Positions 36,041 through 46,763 are shown, numbered from the stretch's first letter. The stretch: DNA of 64,000 nucleotides from JAAKFL01 sp964629645 (GCA_964629645.1 CAZVSU010000002.1:1-64000); one strand, 5' to 3'. The notes: generated from the letters alone by a model not told the origin. Program-made: numbers and translations.

Positions 36041-37573
36041 ATGGATCCAGAACTTGTGCAACAAATCAAGAGCTCGCCTGCGGCTAAACAGTGGGATAAA
36101 GTCGGCATCGAAAACCGACACGGCCTATGCATCCCCCTATTTTCCCTCCACAGCGAAAACAGCTGCGGCATTGGCGAATATACAGATCTTCTCCATTTGA
36201 TTCCGTGGTGCCGTGAAGTGGGCTTTAATGTGATTCAACTCCTTCCATTAAACGATAATGGCCGCGATTTAAGCCCTTATAACGCCCTCTCGGCAAATGC
36301 TCTCAACCCCCTTCATCTCGGCTTCAGAAAAAAAAACCCTCTTTCCTGGACAAAAAGAGTCGATTACGAAAAGGTGCGCGAAATCAAAATGGGGTGGCTC
36401 CGAGACTCTTTTCGACAAGATGGCAAAGAGATCCTCTCTTCAACACCTTTTCAGGAATTCGCAGACGACAATCCCTGGCTTCTTCCTTATTCTGTTTTCA
36501 GAACTCTAAAAGAAAAACATGGCTGGAAAGACTGGAGGTTATGGCCACCCGCAGATCAAAACATGACCGAAGAGCAACTCCTTAACTTTGAAGACCGAAA
36601 TGAACTCCTCTTCCATCAATTTTGTCAATTTCTCTGCTTTCAACAACTCCATCTCGTCAAAAGAGAGGCAAACAGACAAGGGATCTTGCTCAAAGGGGAC
36701 ATTCCGATCCTGATCAGCCCCGACAGCGAAGACGTGTGGTATCATCGCGATCTGTTCGATCTCTCTGTAAAAGCAGGTGCACCACCCGACATGTACAATA
36801 AAAATGGACAGGTTTGGGGGTTTCCCCTCTTTAATTGGGACAAAATCAAAGACAACGGATATGGCTGGTGGAGAAACCGTTTAAAAACAGCATCAAGAGT
36901 TTACGACCTTTATCGCATCGACCACATCGTCGGATTTTTTCGGATTTGGGCCATCCCCCACGGCTCGGAAGCGATAGAGGGGCATTACGTCCCAAGCGAT
37001 AGAGCCGAGTGGTTCAGAAACGGTCGGGAAAGGTTGATGATGATGCTTAGCGGAAATGGAATGCTCCCGATCGGGGAAGATCTTGGAACTGTCCCCAAAA
37101 AAGTGCACGACATACTTGAAGAAATGGGAATATGCGGCACGAAGTTTTTGATGTCGCTTAAGGTGAGAAAAACGGCCAGCTCTCCACAGGAGTTCACCCC
37201 TTTAAGCTTGACGACAGTCTCCACCCACGATTCTCCCACGCTCAACATTTGGTGGCGCGATTATCCTGAGGAAGTGCAAGAGTACGCAAGGATCAAGGAT
37301 TGGACCATCGGTCCTAAATTCACAACAGAGCAGCGGATCGATATTCTCCGCGACTCCCATCAAAGCGCAAGTCTTTTTCATATCAATCTTCTTCAAGAAT
37401 ATCTCGCTCTGTACCCGGAGCTTAACTTCGATGACACCGACGATGAAAGGGTGAATCAACCGGGCGTTCTTTCCGATAAGAACTGGAATATCCGTTATCC
37501 GGCCACTGTCGAAACGATCATCAATCATAAAGGATTGAAAGAGATCATAAAAAATGAGATCATTGGAAAGTAA
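36041..37573 (+). CDS. malQ: 4-alpha-glucanotransferase (amylomaltase)
   Basis: The 510-residue protein is a GH77 enzyme: IPLFSLHSENSCGIGEYTDL, a YRIDHIVGFFRIW nucleophile region, GEDLGT with the acid/base Glu, and STHDSPTL. It moves glucan segments between maltodextrins and serves glycogen metabolism, which chlamydiae keep. It is linked to the T3S genes exactly as in Chlamydia. Length is normal. Confidence 0.95.
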   Translation: MDPELVQQIKSSPAAKQWDKVGIENRHGLCIPLFSLHSENSCGIGEYTDLLHLIPWCREVGFNVIQLLPLNDNGRDLSPYNALSANALNPLHLGFRKKNPLSWTKRVDYEKVREIKMGWLRDSFRQDGKEILSSTPFQEFADDNPWLLPYSVFRTLKEKHGWKDWRLWPPADQNMTEEQLLNFEDRNELLFHQFCQFLCFQQLHLVKREANRQGILLKGDIPILISPDSEDVWYHRDLFDLSVKAGAPPDMYNKNGQVWGFPLFNWDKIKDNGYGWWRNRLKTASRVYDLYRIDHIVGFFRIWAIPHGSEAIEGHYVPSDRAEWFRNGRERLMMMLSGNGMLPIGEDLGTVPKKVHDILEEMGICGTKFLMSLKVRKTASSPQEFTPLSLTTVSTHDSPTLNIWWRDYPEEVQEYARIKDWTIGPKFTTEQRIDILRDSHQSASLFHINLLQEYLALYPELNFDDTDDERVNQPGVLSDKNWNIRYPATVETIINHKGLKEIIKNEIIGK

Positions 37574-37591
37574 ACATTTAGAATTGGCTTT

Positions 37592-39106
37592 ATGTTCTTT
37601 CGAATCCTCATTATTTTGGTCCTTTCTTCGTGCTCTTTGCAAGCGACTGAGCAGAAGAGAAAAATACTGCTGAGCACATTAGATCCAAAATCTGCCTCCC
37701 AGCATCTCGCTTTTTATCAACTTTACTCAGACACCTTCGAAGGTCAAGAAGCTCTTAAGCGCGCGTGGGGTCTTCTTTCAAAACAGTCCTCGATGCCCAC
37801 TCCCCTCCACCAACTCCCATCGCCCCACGCCTTGGAATCCATCATAGCGCTCATCAACCGAGAGCCATCCGAGCCCCTTCCCAAAATGAGTGCTCGCGAC
37901 CTCTCCGCGATCGACAGTCTCTCAAGTCACTTCGCCAACCGAAGGTTGAAAGGATATAAAGCCGCGTCAGAAGAAAACGTGCTCGCTTTGGACTCAAATG
38001 AAATCGATCTTGCGCGGGGACTGTTATTGAGTCAGTCCATTCCGCTACCCGATATCGAAATTTATGAGGCCATGATTGACCTGATGGCGCTGCAAATCCA
38101 ATCGCAAATCAACCAAAACGATCCTCCTGAAAAAATTGTTCAGATCATGAACCAATTTGTTTTTGACGAGCTTAAATTCCGATTCCCCCCCCATTCCGCT
38201 TACGCAAAAGACATCGACCTTTACACGTTTTTGCCAAGCGTTTTGGATTCGAGGCGCGGGGTCTGTTTAGGTGTTTCCATCCTTTATATCTGCCTCGCTC
38301 AGAGATTGGATATCCCTTTGGAAATCATCACGCCTCCAGGACATATTTATGTCCGTTTTCGAAAAGGAGAGCATGTGATCAATATCGAGACAACAGCACG
38401 CGGCATCGACATAGAGTCCGAGCAATATTTAGGTCTCAACACTCGGAGATTGCAAGAGCGCACCATTAAGGAGACGATCGGGTTTGCTCATGTGAATCAG
38501 GCTTCGCTTTATTGGAATACAGACGACCAGGAAAAAACAGTCCCTACGTACGAAACAGCCCTTAAGTATATCCAAAACGACCCTGCGATTTACGAGCTTT
38601 ATGGCTACGCCCTTGTCGTGAACGGTGAAAGGGAGAAAGGCACTCGGCTCCTCCGGAAATACGGGAATGTTTTGCCTGATCATGCTGTGGCCCTTGATCC
38701 GCTTTGTGAAGATTTTTTGGAAGGGAAAACAGACGAGCAGGGAATACTCAATTGCCTTTTGCATGTCGATGAAGATCGAGAGTCCCTCACTTCGAAACGG
38801 GATAAAATCCTTGAGCATCTCGAAAGATATCCAAAATTTAGGAGCGGACTTTTTTCTTTAGCCACAACATTAATGCAAATGCACCGTGAAGGCGAAGCAC
38901 TTAAAATATTGAAAAAATACCACGACTTGGATGCAAACAATCCGACAGTGGAATATATTTTAGCTATTTTAAGTGCCAAGCGGTTTGATTTGAACCAGTC
39001 CTGGGTCCATCTTAAGAATGCAGAGAAGCTTGTGGCTGCCAGAGATCACAAGCCTAAAGCGCTCAAAGAACTAAGAAAACAACTTTCCATTCTCTACCCG
39101 GAGTAA
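37592..39106 (+). CDS. Exported transglutaminase-like and TPR protein
   Basis: The 504-residue protein begins with a short signal ending in a lipobox-like LSSC (Cys14). Residues about 190-300 match the SirB1/transglutaminase-core fold: FLPSVLDSRRGVCLGVSIL contains the Cys, and PPGHIYVRF the His. From about 310 onward there are tetratricopeptide-like repeats. It is probably a periplasmic or surface protein; a catalytic role is possible since the Cys and His are present. It lies 18 bases after malQ, with a weak RBS. Confidence 0.65.
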   Translation: MFFRILIILVLSSCSLQATEQKRKILLSTLDPKSASQHLAFYQLYSDTFEGQEALKRAWGLLSKQSSMPTPLHQLPSPHALESIIALINREPSEPLPKMSARDLSAIDSLSSHFANRRLKGYKAASEENVLALDSNEIDLARGLLLSQSIPLPDIEIYEAMIDLMALQIQSQINQNDPPEKIVQIMNQFVFDELKFRFPPHSAYAKDIDLYTFLPSVLDSRRGVCLGVSILYICLAQRLDIPLEIITPPGHIYVRFRKGEHVINIETTARGIDIESEQYLGLNTRRLQERTIKETIGFAHVNQASLYWNTDDQEKTVPTYETALKYIQNDPAIYELYGYALVVNGEREKGTRLLRKYGNVLPDHAVALDPLCEDFLEGKTDEQGILNCLLHVDEDRESLTSKRDKILEHLERYPKFRSGLFSLATTLMQMHREGEALKILKKYHDLDANNPTVEYILAILSAKRFDLNQSWVHLKNAEKLVAARDHKPKALKELRKQLSILYPE

Positions 39107-39111
39107 AATGA

Positions 39112-39702
39112 ATGTTTAGCACAAGACCAGCTCTTCAATATTTGACTGCCTCAACAAGAGTCGGGACCTTAACTGTTGGAAATCTGGCCAAAAGCTCTTA
39201 TCCCGCCAATCCGAAATTTTTTGAATCGAAATGGCGCGCTGTGATTATGGAGTCGAGCATCGAGAGCAACCTAGTCCTTGATTCTCTTCATTTCCACCCG
39301 CAATCGGCAACTCTTTGTTTCCGCTCTTTGAAAAAGGCCTGTTGCGAGACGATTACACTTGAGCGTATCACGATAGAAAAAAACTCGCTTGGAACCTTCA
39401 TTCCGATTATATTTGAAGCCATTGCGCAAAATCCGACGACGAAGCAACTCGAGATCAACGAATGCGGAATTGATCGTCAAGTGGCAGAGATCGTCGCTCA
39501 GCACATGAATCAGTTAAATTTGTCCGATATTGACCTCAGCGAAAACATGACCGCCATATGCGGAACAAAAAAGCTCCTGGACAACCTGTCAGGCCATTAC
39601 AAGACACTGATTTTAAGGGATCAAAAACTCACGGATCAGGATTGTGAGTTATTGAGATCCGCAAACGTAAAAGTTTATTCTTCTCATTCATACCCACAAT
39701 GA
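39112..39702 (+). CDS. Small leucine-rich-repeat-like protein
   Basis: The 196-residue protein has no signal peptide. Residues about 75-185 show degenerate leucine-rich units (TKQLEINECGI, LNLSDIDLSENM, KTLILRDQKLTDQDCELL) of the ribonuclease-inhibitor type. GGAG lies upstream of the ATG at 39112, 5 bases after the previous stop. It could be an effector or scaffold protein; function unknown. Confidence 0.6.
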   Translation: MFSTRPALQYLTASTRVGTLTVGNLAKSSYPANPKFFESKWRAVIMESSIESNLVLDSLHFHPQSATLCFRSLKKACCETITLERITIEKNSLGTFIPIIFEAIAQNPTTKQLEINECGIDRQVAEIVAQHMNQLNLSDIDLSENMTAICGTKKLLDNLSGHYKTLILRDQKLTDQDCELLRSANVKVYSSHSYPQ

Positions 39703-39717
39703 TACAAGGGAGCCAAT

Positions 39718-40284
39718 ATGCCAATCTATACAAAAACCGGAGATAAAGGGGAGACATCGCTTTTTACCGGCGACCGCGTTCCAAAAGACGATTCCTTCAT
39801 GCATGCTTTAGGGACTATCGATGAGTGCAACTCTGCAATCGGTCTTGGTATTTCTCTTCTTCCAGATGATGAGGTTTTTTCTGAAATAAGGGACCAGCTC
39901 GTCTCCATACAGCACGCCCTGTTCGATCTCGGCGCTGCCGTTGCGACTCCTCGAAACCATTCATCACAGGCAAAAGTCAACAAAACCCGCTTCGGTCACG
40001 AAGGGACAGAAAAATTGGAAAAATGGATGGACGAGATGGAAACTAAGCTTCCAAAGCTCACAACCTTCATCCTTCCTGGGGGTCACCCCAGCGCTGCCGC
40101 CCTCCACATTGCCCGAAATGTATGCAGGCGAGCAGAACGGCATTGCATTCCCTTGCGCACGCATGGCGCTGTCGACAACCACGTCGTGATCTACTTGAAT
40201 CGGTTGTCTGATTACTTTTTCATGCTGACAAGGTTAATCAATGATAAAACCGATCGACCGGAAACTGAATGGCGACACACGTAA
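39718..40284 (+). CDS. ATP:cob(I)alamin adenosyltransferase, PduO/MMAB type
   Basis: The 188-residue protein carries the family landmarks: YTKTGDKGETSLFTGDRVPKD (ATP site), GTIDECNSAIG, FILPGGHPSAAALHIARNVCRRAER, and a C-terminal NRLSDYFFMLTRLIN. It makes adenosylcobalamin from cobalamin and ATP. C. trachomatis lacks it; presence implies a B12-dependent enzyme elsewhere in this genome, such as ribonucleotide reductase or a mutase, none of which is in the window. A GGGAG RBS is present. Confidence 0.9.
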   Translation: MPIYTKTGDKGETSLFTGDRVPKDDSFMHALGTIDECNSAIGLGISLLPDDEVFSEIRDQLVSIQHALFDLGAAVATPRNHSSQAKVNKTRFGHEGTEKLEKWMDEMETKLPKLTTFILPGGHPSAAALHIARNVCRRAERHCIPLRTHGAVDNHVVIYLNRLSDYFFMLTRLINDKTDRPETEWRHT

Positions 40285-40314
40285 AAAGACAGACTGTTTG
40301 TCTGATGGTCATCA

Positions 40315-40339
40315 AAGGCCCGCATTTTATGCGGGCCTT
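40315..40339. terminator. Hairpin between convergent genes, probable bidirectional terminator
   Basis: AAGGCCCGCAT pairs with ATGCGGGCCTT around a 3-base loop, between the adenosyltransferase and the convergent gene ending at 40345. T-tracts on both sides are short. Confidence 0.6.
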
Positions 40340-40344
40340 AAGCG

Positions 40345-42087
40345 CTATAGCAACAGTCCGCTTTTGATCATGACCAAAAAGATTCCGGGAGCATAAAGAC
40401 TCGGATTTTCCACAAGATACCGCGCGTGCTGTTCCTGGGGGTAACACCCCTCTTCAATAAAACGCTCCAGCTCTCTTGCCGTGAATTCATTTTGATCTGA
40501 AAGAAGCCGAAAAATAGGATCCTTTATCTTCATTGGTTCAAATGGCCGGGCCTCCTTCTTTTCTTTTGAATTTTCAAGGAGCCTTCGAGAAAGAGAGTCT
40601 GTCAAGTCCGGTTTTTGCGTGAAGAGAGCTGTTTGAACATGATCCAGTGTCAATCGAAAGCCTTTTTCAAGAAGCTGACAAATGGTCGTGTCTGTTGATG
40701 ATTCAATCGCAAGGTCTAGAAGTTTTTGATTGTAGCGATTCGATTCAAAATTTTCATCCTTTAGCAAGAGATCGAAAAACTCATCTTTGCAGATCTTTTT
40801 AAAGGCTGCGATGTGCTGAAGTTGGGGGTGAACGCCGGAAATGAGCAGCAGTTCAAAAAGTTCCGGGGCTTGAGTGATGAATTCGTTCGCGAAAGCGGAA
40901 ACGTTGTTGACTTTAGGATAGGCCTTTTCTTTGTCCGGCCGGTCGTCGAGAGCCTTAAGGCAGAGATTGTCTCCTTTTTCGTTGGTTTCTCGATCGGATA
41001 AAATGCCTACAATCTCGTCGCTAAGATCGTGGCCGTAAAGCAGATGAAGCTTCACCACTCCGTACAGGTTGGGATATTTTTCTTCCATTAATGTTTTCCA
41101 GTCCACGTCCGATAATGAGACGCCGCACATGAGAAAAATACGTAACAAAGTCAAGCTTTTGTGTCCTGGGCATGACACCCAATACTTAAGATCGCCTGGA
41201 GTCAACCTTTTGCCTTTTGCAAGGTGATGGAGAACATCGAGAACACAAGATTCATCTTGCTTGCGGATTGCCGTTTTAAGGGGCGAGGGTTTCTTCCTCC
41301 GCGGCTCCGGACGAAATAAACTGCCATCTTCGCTGCCAACCATTTTTGCCGAAAGGGTAGACTTAAGAGCATCGACGACTTCCTGATCGCAGTGAACCCT
41401 GGCAAACGTCAACTGCTGACTTGTCGCTGCGACTCCCTGATTGATTAAAAATTGCACAATGTCGGCTTGCTTCTGTCCTGAGTATTTAAGGGCGGTGTCA
41501 AGATTAGCTTTGGTAAATACCATTTTTGTTTTCCTAAGAGCGTCTAAAATGTCCAGCGTCCACTCACTATCCTGAGCAAGCAAAACATTAATATTTCGAG
41601 TCGTCGGAATCCCTCTCGTTTCCAAAAAGCGCTGCACAAGATAGGGAGTGTCGCTTGTTTGATGAAAAAACGCGAGAGTGTAAAGCTCCTCGACAGTGAA
41701 GTCCACGTCCTCTTTTAAGAGCGCATAAGCTTTTGCCGACGCGTCAAGAGAGCGGCTTCTTATCAATTGATCAAGTTTGTAGGTATTTTCCTGAATTTGC
41801 CTCGTAAGCGAGAGGGCGTTTTTTAACATCACCTCCAGATAGCCAAGCGTCCAGCTGCCGGGCTTCATTCCCGAAAGAAACAATCGTTTATAGGCTTTTT
41901 TTGCCACGATCCCAAGGCCAAAATCGGAGACGGGATAAAGTTGATCTCCCCACGCATCCCTCACATCCGGAGAGACGACAATGGATTCAAATAGGCCGCC
42001 TAAATAATCGACGCGCTCTTTGTCATCGAGTGACATGATTCTTTCTGAAAAATTGTCTTTGAAAGCTTCTAGCGATTGAATCATCAT
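40345..42087 (-). CDS. Alpha-helical solenoid protein, ankyrin-like, effector candidate
   Basis: The 580-residue protein has no signal or membrane helix. It is almost entirely helical with repeated units of about 33-40 residues that look like degenerate ankyrin repeats, for example ADIVQFLINQGVAATSQQL and TTICQLLEKGFRLTLDHV. AGGAGG precedes the double ATG. Such proteins are abundant in amoeba symbionts and often secreted; no secretion evidence is visible here. Function unknown. Confidence 0.65.
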   Translation of the reverse strand: MMIQSLEAFKDNFSERIMSLDDKERVDYLGGLFESIVVSPDVRDAWGDQLYPVSDFGLGIVAKKAYKRLFLSGMKPGSWTLGYLEVMLKNALSLTRQIQENTYKLDQLIRSRSLDASAKAYALLKEDVDFTVEELYTLAFFHQTSDTPYLVQRFLETRGIPTTRNINVLLAQDSEWTLDILDALRKTKMVFTKANLDTALKYSGQKQADIVQFLINQGVAATSQQLTFARVHCDQEVVDALKSTLSAKMVGSEDGSLFRPEPRRKKPSPLKTAIRKQDESCVLDVLHHLAKGKRLTPGDLKYWVSCPGHKSLTLLRIFLMCGVSLSDVDWKTLMEEKYPNLYGVVKLHLLYGHDLSDEIVGILSDRETNEKGDNLCLKALDDRPDKEKAYPKVNNVSAFANEFITQAPELFELLLISGVHPQLQHIAAFKKICKDEFFDLLLKDENFESNRYNQKLLDLAIESSTDTTICQLLEKGFRLTLDHVQTALFTQKPDLTDSLSRRLLENSKEKKEARPFEPMKIKDPIFRLLSDQNEFTARELERFIEEGCYPQEQHARYLVENPSLYAPGIFLVMIKSGLLL

Positions 42088-42217
42088 AGGTTCCTCCTAT
42101 TCAATTAAATTGACCTCAAACTACATCGTAAATTTATTTTTTTAAAGCAATTTCTCGTTGACGGCTAAGGGATTCCTTAATATTTTTAAGGTGCCTATCT
42201 ATCGAAAAGGGGGATCC

Positions 42218-44824
42218 ATGACGATCAATTTCACTGAGGCGGTGTCAGGTGCTCTGCAATCTGCATTGACTCTGGCTCAACAGATGAACCATACAGAAGT
42301 CACTGACAATCATTTACTTTCTTCATTTCTCGAAGATCGAGAGAACTATTTCCCCTCTTTGCTTTCAAACCTTAACATCCCCCCGGAAAACCTTCAAAAA
42401 GACGTCGCACAAGCGCTTAAGACCCTCCCCACTTTTACCAGCGACAGCCAAGAGCCCGTTATATCGCGCGCTCTGCAGCGGCGAATAGGAGACGCGCAAA
42501 CTTTTGCCAAACAAATGAACGATTCGTACGTGAGCACCGACCACTTTGTTTTAGCCTATTGGAAAAGCGGCGGAGACCCTTTCCTCAAATGGAAAAACAA
42601 ATCGGGCATTGCTTTGGACGAAGTCGAAAGAAAAGTCAAAGATATACGAGGAGATCGGCATATGGATTCCCCAACAGCAGAAGCGAGCCTGCAGACCCTT
42701 GAAAAATTCTGCCGCAATTTAACAGACCTTGCCAAGCAAGGCAAGATGGACCCTGTCATCGGACGAGAAGACGAAATCAGACGCACCATGCAAGTTTTGT
42801 GCCGTAGAACCAAAAACAACCCGATGTTGATTGGAGAACCGGGAGTCGGGAAAACAGCAATCGCAGAAGGACTGGCCCACAGGATCATTCAAGAGGACGT
42901 GCCCGATGCCCTTAAAGGCAAACAGCTCCTCGCCCTTGATATGGGGTCTCTTGTTGCCGGGACGAAGTTTAGAGGAGAATTCGAAGAGCGGCTCAAAGGG
43001 ATTTTGACCGATATTGAAAAAAGTGAAGGAAGCATCATTCTTTTTATCGATGAAGTGCATACACTGATTGGCGCCGGCGCGACAGAAGGGGCCATGGACG
43101 CGGCTAATCTCTTAAAGCCCGCCCTTGCGCGCGGAACTCTCCACTGCATTGGTGCAACGACTTTATCAGAATATCAAAAGCACATCGAAAAGGATGCCGC
43201 CCTTGAAAGACGTTTTCAACCTGTCACAGTGAGAGAACCAAGTGTTGAAGACGCCATTGCCATTTTGAGAGGGATTAGAGAAAAATATGAAATTTTCCAT
43301 GGAGTGCGGATTACCGAGTCTGCGATTCACGCAGCAGTTTTTCTTTCGCACCGCTACATTACAGACCGCTTTCTCCCCGATAAGGCCATTGATCTCATCG
43401 ACGAAGCAGCGAGCCTGATCAAAATGCAAATCGGCAGCCGCCCACTTCCGATCGATAACAAGGAGCGGCAGCTTGCCAGCATGATCGTCGAGCAAGAGGC
43501 TCTCAAAAGAGAAGATAGCACAAGCGCTGTCGCCGAAGCAGAAAAACTGGAAGGAAAAATTGCCGAGCTAAAAGAAGAGCTGAGCCATTTAAGACGGCAG
43601 TGGGAAAAAGAAAAAACTCTCATCGAAGATCTCAAAAATAAGAAAAATGAGTTAGAGCAGCTTCGGTTCCAAGAAGAAGAGGCCGAAAGAAAAGTCGATT
43701 ACAACAAAGTTGCCGAACTTCGCTACAACAGCATACCGAAGCTGCAAAAAGAAATTGAAGACGACGAAAAGCGCTTGAATGAAAAAGAGCACCGTCTCCT
43801 GCAAGAAGAAGTCGACGAACCACTCATCGCAGAAATTGTCTCCAAATGGACAGGTATTCCTGTCGCCAAAATGCTTGAAGGAGAAGCTGAAAAGCTTCTT
43901 CATCTAGAAGATGAGCTTAGCAAACGGGTCGTTGGTCAAGATTTTGCCATCAAGGCCGTCAGCGAAGCGATCCGCCGCTCGAGGGCAGGCTTAAGCGACC
44001 CTGGCCGGCCAATGGGAGCTTTTCTTTTTCTCGGGCCAACAGGCGTCGGAAAAACAGAGCTGGCGAAGGCCCTGGCCTACCAGCTCTTCAATCAAGAAGA
44101 TGCCATGATCCGTCTCGATATGTCGGAATATATGGAAAAACACAGTGTTTCAAAACTCATCGGATCTCCCCCCGGATATGTCGGCTATGACGAGGGAGGG
44201 CAGCTGACAGAGGCCTTAAGAAGGCGCCCTTACTCTGTCGTCCTTCTCGACGAAGTCGAAAAAGCCCACGAAGATGTCTTCAACATTCTTTTGCAAGTGT
44301 TTGACGAGGGCCGCTTGACCGATGCCAAAGGAAGGACTGTCAACGGCAAAAATGCCCTCTTTATCATGACATCGAATCTTGGCTCCGCTCAGCTCCTTGA
44401 ACAGATCGAGTTGTCCCACAAAGGCATGTCAAAAGACGCCATCATGGCGATTTTAGACCCGATATTGAAGCGACATTTCAGACCCGAATTTCTCAACCGC
44501 CTCGACGAGATTCTTCCCTTCCTCCCTTTACGGCAAGAAGAAATGGGGCAAATCGTCGACATTCAGCTCGAATATGTCGCAAAACGGATCGCGGAACGGC
44601 ACGTCACGCTCACTTGGACCGAAGATGTCGCAGACAATCTCGCTAAGGAAGGATACGATCCCATTTTCGGAGCTAGACCTCTCAAGCGATTGATCCAACA
44701 CAAAGTCTCAAATATGCTCGCTGGAGCCGTGTTGGAAGGGCGCATCCCTTCAGACAGTGAGATCGAACTCATCCGCGAAGGAGACGAAATTCGATTCAGG
44801 CTTATTTCTGTCATCGAGGAATAG
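42218..44824 (+). CDS. clpB: ClpB disaggregase
   Basis: The protein has 868 residues from the ATG at 42218 (AAGGGGG upstream). It has Clp N-terminal repeats, AAA-1 with [13 protein letters not shown], a coiled-coil middle domain (about 400-530), and AAA-2 with [14 protein letters not shown] and [13 protein letters not shown]. ClpB works with DnaK/DnaJ to recover aggregated proteins. Length matches chlamydial ClpB. No CIRCE operator is seen upstream. Confidence 0.97.
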   Translation: MTINFTEAVSGALQSALTLAQQMNHTEVTDNHLLSSFLEDRENYFPSLLSNLNIPPENLQKDVAQALKTLPTFTSDSQEPVISRALQRRIGDAQTFAKQMNDSYVSTDHFVLAYWKSGGDPFLKWKNKSGIALDEVERKVKDIRGDRHMDSPTAEASLQTLEKFCRNLTDLAKQGKMDPVIGREDEIRRTMQVLCRRTKNNPMLIGEPGVGKTAIAEGLAHRIIQEDVPDALKGKQLLALDMGSLVAGTKFRGEFEERLKGILTDIEKSEGSIILFIDEVHTLIGAGATEGAMDAANLLKPALARGTLHCIGATTLSEYQKHIEKDAALERRFQPVTVREPSVEDAIAILRGIREKYEIFHGVRITESAIHAAVFLSHRYITDRFLPDKAIDLIDEAASLIKMQIGSRPLPIDNKERQLASMIVEQEALKREDSTSAVAEAEKLEGKIAELKEELSHLRRQWEKEKTLIEDLKNKKNELEQLRFQEEEAERKVDYNKVAELRYNSIPKLQKEIEDDEKRLNEKEHRLLQEEVDEPLIAEIVSKWTGIPVAKMLEGEAEKLLHLEDELSKRVVGQDFAIKAVSEAIRRSRAGLSDPGRPMGAFLFLGPTGVGKTELAKALAYQLFNQEDAMIRLDMSEYMEKHSVSKLIGSPPGYVGYDEGGQLTEALRRRPYSVVLLDEVEKAHEDVFNILLQVFDEGRLTDAKGRTVNGKNALFIMTSNLGSAQLLEQIELSHKGMSKDAIMAILDPILKRHFRPEFLNRLDEILPFLPLRQEEMGQIVDIQLEYVAKRIAERHVTLTWTEDVADNLAKEGYDPIFGARPLKRLIQHKVSNMLAGAVLEGRIPSDSEIELIREGDEIRFRLISVIEE

Positions 44825-44827
44825 CCA

Positions 44828-45277
44828 CTATGGCTCTCGCATATGGGGCGTGACAAAACGGTCGAACATCGATTTTTGCCAGCTCTCTTTGACTTGAGAA
44901 AAGTAATAGAGCATGATGATCAGTCCAAGAGAAAAGTTGAAAAGGGAAACAGCGCACCCTAAAGTGACAATCGTTCCCCCTCTGACCCATGACCAATAAA
45001 GAAGCGTCAATTTTTTTAAGAATGGGACCTGCAAGAATGTTGCAAGGGAAAGCAGACCTAAAACTGCCGTGAGAAGGGCAGCCCCGACTGTCCAAAGCAA
45101 GGCAGTACAAGCGACGAAGAAAAATAATAAGCGTACTTTCCATGACGGCTCTTTAACCGGAGGGTCTTCAAACCGAGAAAACTTATCCCCGCGGGGAGGA
45201 GTTTCATATTTCGTCCGGCCATCGTCTAAAATGATAAACTCGGGATATTTTCTTCGCTTGTCTTCAGAGTCATTCAT
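44828..45277 (-). CDS. Small membrane protein of unknown function
   Basis: The 149-residue protein has a charged N terminus (1-45) followed by two or three hydrophobic segments (about 47-85 and 98-130). Its ATG overlaps the sthA stop codon in an ATGA junction, so it is translated with sthA. I do not recognise a family. Confidence 0.7.
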   Translation of the reverse strand: MNDSEDKRRKYPEFIILDDGRTKYETPPRGDKFSRFEDPPVKEPSWKVRLLFFFVACTALLWTVGAALLTAVLGLLSLATFLQVPFLKKLTLLYWSWVRGGTIVTLGCAVSLFNFSLGLIIMLYYFSQVKESWQKSMFDRFVTPHMREP

Positions 45278-46671
45278 CGCTTGAACTTTATTTTGTTCAT
45301 GCCGTTCAGAGCCGCTATGCGGTATCCTTCAGCATAAGTGGGATAATTAAACACTTGATCGATGAAATAATCAATCTTAGCGCGAAAACTCATCGCAAGC
45401 TGGCCGATGTGGATCACTTCAGTCGCTCCCCTTCCAATCACGTGGACACCCAAGATTTCCAACGTTTCGCTGTGAAACAAAATTTTGAACATGCCCACGT
45501 TGCTTCCGGCGATATGACTTCGTGCTATCTCATAATAATAGGCCCTTCCCACCTCGTAGCGAAAGCCCATTTCGTCGAGGTCCTGTTCCGTGTAGCCTGA
45601 GCACGAGATGGTCGGTATGGTGTAGATGCCAACGGGGTAGAAGGAAGGAAATTGGTGCGTTTCAAACCCGCATGCATGGCGAGCGGCCAGGCGCCCTTGT
45701 TCCATGCTCGTCGAAGCGAGGCAAGGACCGCCAATGACGTCGCCGACAGCATAGATGTGCGGCGCTTTTGTCTGGAAAAGAGCATTGACTGGTATGTAGC
45801 CTCTTGGGCTAATTCCAATGCCGGCATTTTCTATGCTTAAATGTTCAACATTCGCAACACGTCCGAGTGCGTAAAGAAGAGTGTCTGCTTCAAGGGAGGA
45901 CCCATCTTCGAAGGTCACCCGAGCCCTGCCGCCGACTCTTTTGATTTCTTTGGGTATTTTTCTTCCTTTAAATCTAAGTCCCATATTCGTAAGAGACGTC
46001 TGCAAGTGGATGCCGATCTCGTGATCTAAGAGCGGGAGCATATGATCTTTTTTATCAATGACCGTCACCTCTGTTCCGAGCGCTGAAAAGAAGCTGGCAT
46101 ATTCCGACCCGATCACACCTCCCCCTAAGACGAGCATGGATTTTGGGACGTTGTCTATTTTCAAAAGGCGTGTCGAATCAAGAATCACTTCATCGTCGAA
46201 AATAAGATCGGCTGGATTTCTCGGGTTCGATCCGGTGGCAATAATAAACTTATCCGATCGAATTTGATGAGTGAGGCGTCCCTCTTCATCTGTGATGACA
46301 ATGATATTTTTATTTTCAAACCGAGCCGAGCCGAAAACAACCTGTATGTCGTTTTTCCTGAATTGGCGGGAGATGACCTTTCCTTGTTCCTCGATCACAC
46401 TTTTCACGCGGTAATTCAGATCGTTAATTGTGACCTTGCGCATGGGGAAATCTTTACCATAGATGATCCGCTGGTGAAATCCGGTCAGGTCGACAATCGC
46501 TTCGCGAAGCGTCTTTGATGGTATGGTCCCTGAGTACAGACAGGCGCCGCCCGGCTTTCCATCTTTTTCAACGACAACAACCTTTTTACCCAATTTCGCC
46601 GATTGGATCGCTGCTTTTTGGCCGGCAGGACCGGATCCAATCACAACCACATCAACGACAAGCTCTTCCAT
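45274..46671 (-). CDS. sthA: Soluble pyridine nucleotide transhydrogenase-like flavoprotein
   Basis: The 465-residue protein has FAD-binding VVVIGSGPAGQKAA, a modified disulfide site GGACLYSGTIPSKTLREA (second Cys replaced by Thr), a NAD(P) site LGGGVIGSEYASFF and FAD ribityl contact YAVGDV. The GTIPSK form and the missing Cys are typical for SthA rather than dihydrolipoamide dehydrogenase. SthA balances NADH and NADPH. GAGGG precedes the ATG. It overlaps the small membrane protein gene by 4 bp. Confidence 0.85.
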   Translation of the reverse strand: MEELVVDVVVIGSGPAGQKAAIQSAKLGKKVVVVEKDGKPGGACLYSGTIPSKTLREAIVDLTGFHQRIIYGKDFPMRKVTINDLNYRVKSVIEEQGKVISRQFRKNDIQVVFGSARFENKNIIVITDEEGRLTHQIRSDKFIIATGSNPRNPADLIFDDEVILDSTRLLKIDNVPKSMLVLGGGVIGSEYASFFSALGTEVTVIDKKDHMLPLLDHEIGIHLQTSLTNMGLRFKGRKIPKEIKRVGGRARVTFEDGSSLEADTLLYALGRVANVEHLSIENAGIGISPRGYIPVNALFQTKAPHIYAVGDVIGGPCLASTSMEQGRLAARHACGFETHQFPSFYPVGIYTIPTISCSGYTEQDLDEMGFRYEVGRAYYYEIARSHIAGSNVGMFKILFHSETLEILGVHVIGRGATEVIHIGQLAMSFRAKIDYFIDQVFNYPTYAEGYRIAALNGMNKIKFKR

Positions 46672-46763
46672 ATTTACCCTCTCATCTTTATTATCTCAAA
46701 ATTTTAATGATAAATCAAAAGGTTTCAGTCTATCGCTTTTTTGAATATATTTTTCTCTATTTG

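Noticed and set aside
42088..42217. Possible CIRCE/HrcA operator upstream of clpB
   Set aside because: No TTAGCACTC-N9-GAGTGCTAA-like inverted repeat is visible.
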